From Desulfobacterales bacterium (lineage in GTDB: Bacteria; Desulfobacterota; Desulfobacteria; Desulfobacterales; Desulfosalsimonadaceae), in contig SLIE01000445.1 in NCBI GenBank assembly GCA_007135795.1, positions 1-8,743 on the forward strand: DNA of 8,743 nt. Direction: 5' to 3'. A program made the position numbers and the translations under genes. Below the pieces are notes generated by a model. The model made no database searches, was not told where the DNA came from, and worked only from the letters and a program-made list of their open reading frames with translations. Shown in pieces: positions 6,138 through 8,743 of this stretch (position 1 is its first letter; every line of letters begins with the position of its first letter).

Positions 6138-6233
6138 GGCCTACCCCATTATGCCAACTTACAGATAAAGAAATAAGCCACTTTCTTAACATTTAACTAC
6201 ACTTGCAGAAATACGTGTACAGCTTATCAAATA

Positions 6234-8144
6234 TTAGTAATCCTTAAATTCTTCCTCGTCCAAGGGAATCACCTGATCGTATTTCTGATTATTTTTTCTT
6301 TCGTTCCCGGGCAACTGTCTATTGGCTGCCAAGGATTTTTTCGTTTGCCAATCAGGGTTTTGCGATTTACTTCTGCGGGTAGTGTCACCCTGGGCCTTTT
6401 GATACTGCGCCGGGGCTTGATGGATTATGCCCGCCATGGCTTCAAGTTCCACGGCAATCCGTTCCATTTCAGCGGCATGAGAAGACAACTCTTCGGCGGC
6501 ACTGGCCGATTCCTCAGCATTGGCGGCATTCTGCTGTACAACCTTATCCATTTCGGAAACTCCGATATTTACCTGCTCGATACCTTGGGCCTGCTCCTTT
6601 GATGCGGCTGAAATCTCAGATATCAAGGAATCCACTGTTGCTGCGCTTTCCTGTATACTCAAAAGCTGTTTTGACACCTCTTCGGTTACGCTAACGCCAT
6701 TATTGGCGTTTTCTTGAGATTTTTCAAGAAGCTCAGCGGTATTCTGAGCGGCTTCCGCACTGCGCCTGGCAAGATTGCGGACTTCTTCAGCTACCACTGC
6801 AAACCCCTTACCGGCTTCTCCCGCGCGAGCGGCCTCCACCGCTGCATTTAAGGCCAAAAGGTTGGTTTGGAACGCAATCTCGTCAATGGTCTTGATAATC
6901 TTTGATGTTTCCGTGGCTGATGCCTTGATTTCACTAATGGCGGCACTCATACGACTCATAGAGGCGACACCGTTTCCCACGATCTTTGCAGTTGCCTTCA
7001 TTGCCACATCCGCCTGTCCTGCATTGTCGGCGTTCTGACGGGTCTGGGCTGACATTTCTTCAAGGGCCGAAGATGTTTCTTCAAGACTTGAAGCCTGCTG
7101 ATTTGCTCCCTCTGCCTGGGATTGGCTCGAAGATGCAACCTGGCTCGATGCCGATGAAACCTGCGCTGCACCAGAAGTGAGTAATTCTATAGCTCTTTTT
7201 AACGGCTTTGTGATATTCAAAGACAGAAGTATTGAGAGTATGATTCCGATAAAAATACAGACAAAAGAAACAATCAATATGTTCCACCGCATGGTAGCAG
7301 CCCCTTGAAGCACCTCCGCCTTCTGTGCCCCAACAGCAATGGACCAGCCCATACCCCGAATAGGCGCAAACCCAAAAAACCGATCTGAACCCATAAAATT
7401 ATACTCGTCGAATCCAGATTCTCCTCTTATCATGCGTTGAAACATTGCGCTCAAAAGAGCATACTCAGAATTGGTTTTCGACTCTTCAATGAAGTTCCTT
7501 TGATCCAACACAAAGTCCCTGTTTGCGTGAGCAATCAAAGTGCCTTTGGAATCGATAATATATGAATAGCCATTTGTGCCGTACTTAATGTTGTCAGTAA
7601 GTTCACTGACCCAAGTCGCATCCGATATGGCAAAGATAATTCCGATTATTTGTGATTGCGCTGTCTTGATGGGAACAGCCACAACTTGAATGGGTATATT
7701 CAATGTTCTATGGATAATCACATCGGACATCACTGGTTTGCCGGTCATCGCTTCCCTGAAATACCCCCTGTCCCGGATATTCGCTGTTGCTGCACCATCA
7801 CTTAACTTGTTATTTCCATCGGGCGTTGCTATTCCTAATTGAAGGTAGCCCAGTCTTGTGACCGCGCTTACGAGCACGGGGTGTTGTCGATCCCATTCCA
7901 TGCTCTTGATATCCGGATTTTCAGTCAATTCTGTTATTGTCGACAAGTGACGATCCAACGTGCTTCTGACCAACGCCGCACCATCATTGGCTATTAAAGG
8001 AATATTTTCCTCCACCTGCTCATGCAAAGCACGGTAAGCCTGTACATAAGACAAAGTCCCAATCATGGCAGACGTAATAATCAGAAGAAAAATTACCCCT
8101 CCAGTCAGTTTCTTTCCAATACTCATATTTCTTACATTGATCAC
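6234..8144 (-). CDS. Methyl-accepting chemotaxis protein with dCache sensor domain
   Basis: 636 residues. TM1 (about 15-35) and TM2 (about 287-309) enclose a periplasmic dCache-type ligand-binding region (37-285) that includes [14 protein letters not shown] (124-137) and [15 protein letters not shown] (192-206). After a short [13 protein letters not shown] segment the protein goes directly into the Ser/Gln/Glu-rich signalling helices; a full HAMP domain is not evident. The methyl-accepting signalling domain has the conserved hairpin tip [21 protein letters not shown] (422-442) that binds CheA and CheW, followed by [15 protein letters not shown]. Glu-Glu and Gln-Glu pairs around 355-364 and 546-552 are possible methylation sites. 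A polar linker (580-625) leads to the acidic tail [11 protein letters not shown]. The start is GTG, supported by AAGGAG 7 bases upstream. The ligand cannot be told from sequence, and no che genes are in the window. Confidence 0.96.
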   Translation of the reverse strand: MINVRNMSIGKKLTGGVIFLLIITSAMIGTLSYVQAYRALHEQVEENIPLIANDGAALVRSTLDRHLSTITELTENPDIKSMEWDRQHPVLVSAVTRLGYLQLGIATPDGNNKLSDGAATANIRDRGYFREAMTGKPVMSDVIIHRTLNIPIQVVAVPIKTAQSQIIGIIFAISDATWVSELTDNIKYGTNGYSYIIDSKGTLIAHANRDFVLDQRNFIEESKTNSEYALLSAMFQRMIRGESGFDEYNFMGSDRFFGFAPIRGMGWSIAVGAQKAEVLQGAATMRWNILIVSFVCIFIGIILSILLSLNITKPLKRAIELLTSGAAQVSSASSQVASSSQSQAEGANQQASSLEETSSALEEMSAQTRQNADNAGQADVAMKATAKIVGNGVASMSRMSAAISEIKASATETSKIIKTIDEIAFQTNLLALNAAVEAARAGEAGKGFAVVAEEVRNLARRSAEAAQNTAELLEKSQENANNGVSVTEEVSKQLLSIQESAATVDSLISEISAASKEQAQGIEQVNIGVSEMDKVVQQNAANAEESASAAEELSSHAAEMERIAVELEAMAGIIHQAPAQYQKAQGDTTRRSKSQNPDWQTKKSLAANRQLPGNERKNNQKYDQVIPLDEEEFKDY

Positions 8145-8151
8145 CTTGGTT

Positions 8152-8157
8152 CTCCTT
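8152..8157 (-). promoter_or_regulatory. Ribosome binding site of the chemotaxis receptor
   Basis: AAGGAG lies 7 bases before GTG at 8142-8144. It supports the GTG rather than the in-frame ATG six codons further in ([10 protein letters not shown]). Confidence 0.8.
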
Positions 8158-8268
8158 AATAAATTACATGCATTAATTCAGTTATCTCATCAGCAATAAC
8201 GTACAGCACTCATCACACACTTCGTCACCGATAACCCTTTTAAAAAACGTATCACACTTAACGATTTC

Positions 8269-8374
8269 GTAAAAAGTCCCATATACAAGGCACAGCGATT
8301 TTGCATTTGCTATGAAAGACATACAGTATATCGAAATGTAAAATCGCATCAACGAAGTAGATGGGACTTTTTAC
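8269..8374. repeat. 106-bp palindromic intergenic repeat
   Basis: The outer arms GTAAAAAGTCCCAT (8269-8282) and ATGGGACTTTTTAC (8361-8374) are perfect 14-bp inverted copies. Inner arms GCGATTTTGCATTT (8295-8308) and AAATGTAAAATCGC (8334-8347) match at 13 of 14 positions. The centre ATACAGTAT is itself nearly symmetrical. It codes for nothing and could form a long cruciform or RNA hairpin. It is built like the 141-bp element near 6061, but its sequence is different. From memory this type of GTCCCAT-ended palindrome recurs between genes of sulfate reducers; a genome search would be needed to confirm this. No clear target duplication was seen at its borders. Confidence 0.7.
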
Positions 8375-8405
8375 AACGCCATCAGACAACCGGAAAAAAT
8401 CTTTT

Positions 8406-8425
8406 ACTGGATATAACTGGATATA
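8406..8425. repeat. 10-bp tandem duplication in AT-rich tract
   Basis: ACTGGATATA occurs twice head to tail and is followed by TATATATCG. It is a short local duplication, or a pair of binding sites one helical turn apart. Nothing more can be said from the sequence. Confidence 0.6.
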
Positions 8426-8498
8426 TATATATCGCGCACAATTTGAATATCTTTAATTTCTTTTTTAAATATCTTTTAAAATTGTCACTTTTTACATG

Positions 8499-8513
8499 CA
8501 ATTTTCCAAATTG
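8499..8513. repeat. Short inverted repeat in AT-rich tract
   Basis: CAATTT-TCC-AAATTG is a perfect 6-bp dyad. A further AAAATTG (8478-8484) is complementary to CAATTTT (8499-8505), so three related half-sites lie within 36 bases. This could be an operator upstream of the right-end gene, but chance is likely in such AT-rich sequence. Confidence 0.25.
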
Positions 8514-8630
8514 AACATTGAGATAAACTTCGCCGGCGCCTTTCCCGGAATGGGTTACTACCAGTCTTTGGCAATCTCTTTTTCAGGGTTGTCATTTTAT
8601 GAATTGACCAGTGACTGATCAGAATTTTTT

Positions 8631-8658
8631 TTGACAAGATTGAAAAGGGGACCATAAG
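8631..8658 (+). promoter_or_regulatory. Candidate sigma70 promoter of the right-end gene
   Basis: A perfect TTGACA (8631-8636) is followed after 16 bases by CATAAG (8653-8658, 4 of 6 to consensus). Transcription would start about 50 bases before the presumed start codon, a fitting distance. A second TTGACT (about 8674-8679) has no good -10. Confidence 0.35.
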
Positions 8659-8715
8659 CAAGGATTACAACTCTTGACTGATTTGTTTCTTGTCCTTTAG
8701 GGCGGGAGGTATCAG

Positions 8716-8743
8716 GTGCTGCCCATGGCAACAATTGCAGTGG
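8716..8743 (+). CDS. Start of an unidentified plus-strand gene (partial)
   Basis: GGGAGG (8704-8709) is followed at 6 bases by GTG (8716-8718), which is in frame with an ATG at 8725-8727. The first residues read (M)LPMATIAV, and the frame is open to the window end (nine codons). The GTG fits the ribosome site better than the ATG, which is 15 bases away. The product cannot be identified. The promoter-like sequence upstream makes a real gene plausible, but nine codons prove little. Confidence 0.4.

Larger units (their letters stand above)
5704..6233. other. Gene-free region with palindromic elements
   Basis: About 530 bases between the tRNA terminator and the 3' end of the chemoreceptor gene have no credible ORF. 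The left part (5704-5940) is AT-rich, with a short GGCG-AAA-CGCC hairpin (about 5747-5757) and a 9-bp AT-rich hairpin (5898-5919). The right part holds the 41-base hairpin and the 141-bp palindrome listed separately. No convincing terminator for the chemoreceptor was found in 6139-6233. Confidence 0.6.
8145..8715. other. Intergenic region between the chemoreceptor and the right-end gene
   Basis: About 570 bases with no credible gene. From left to right it contains the receptor leader (no clear sigma70, sigma28 or sigma54 promoter recognised), a long palindrome (8269-8374), a 10-bp tandem duplication, a very AT-rich stretch (about 8400-8520) with overlapping AAAATTG / CAATTTT / AAATTG repeats, and then the promoter-like and ribosome-site signals of a plus-strand gene. 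The AT-rich tract could be a regulator binding region for the plus-strand gene, but nothing identifies the regulator. Confidence 0.5.

Noticed and set aside
5990..8374. CRISPR array or composite transposon formed by the two palindromes
   Set aside because: The two palindromes differ in sequence and are single copies here; there are no regularly spaced repeats and no transposase between them.

Overview
The window looks like chromosomal DNA of an anaerobic, signalling-rich bacterium, most likely Desulfobacterota (sulfate-reducer-like). This rests on family resemblance only: a PEP/pyruvate-binding phosphotransfer protein with a long helical N-terminal region, a histidine kinase with an eight-cysteine insert at its HAMP region, a methyl-accepting chemotaxis protein (MCP) ending in an acidic xPLDxxxFxDY tail, and long palindromic intergenic repeats. 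No marker gene fixes the species. Nearly all coding capacity is on the minus strand.

Left half (1-5149, minus strand): a four-gene cluster, read right to left. It starts with a lipoprotein of the PhnD-like periplasmic binding family (4229-5149). Overlapping it by 29 bases is a membrane hybrid-sensor-type histidine kinase without a receiver (2179-4257). After a 146-base gap comes a receiver-only response regulator (1661-2032), and 5 bases later a PEP synthase/pyruvate phosphate dikinase-like protein that leaves the window at base 1 (551 codons visible). A sigma70-like promoter lies 65-100 bases upstream of the lipoprotein gene. The order suggests a pathway: a periplasmic ligand binds the lipoprotein, which signals through the kinase to a single-domain receiver. 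No DNA-binding output is encoded here. The nearest candidate output is the ATP-grasp/phosphohistidine enzyme itself.

Middle (5150-6233): a leader region with the promoter, a tRNA-Ser(GGA) gene on the plus strand (5503-5592), and a strong 19-bp-stem hairpin downstream of it (5651-5703), probably its terminator. About 530 gene-free bases follow. They contain a 41-base hairpin and, abutting it, a 141-bp imperfect palindrome flanked by a direct repeat (TAAATA), which looks like a small non-autonomous mobile element.

Right (6234-8743): an MCP gene with a dCache sensor domain (6234-8144, minus) with a clear ribosome binding site and a GTG start. Its roughly 570-base upstream region holds a second long palindrome (8269-8374) with no similarity in sequence to the first, and an AT-rich tract with a 10-bp tandem duplication. 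At the extreme right a plus-strand gene seems to begin (8716 or 8725), with a promoter-like TTGACA and a Shine-Dalgarno sequence, but only nine codons are visible.
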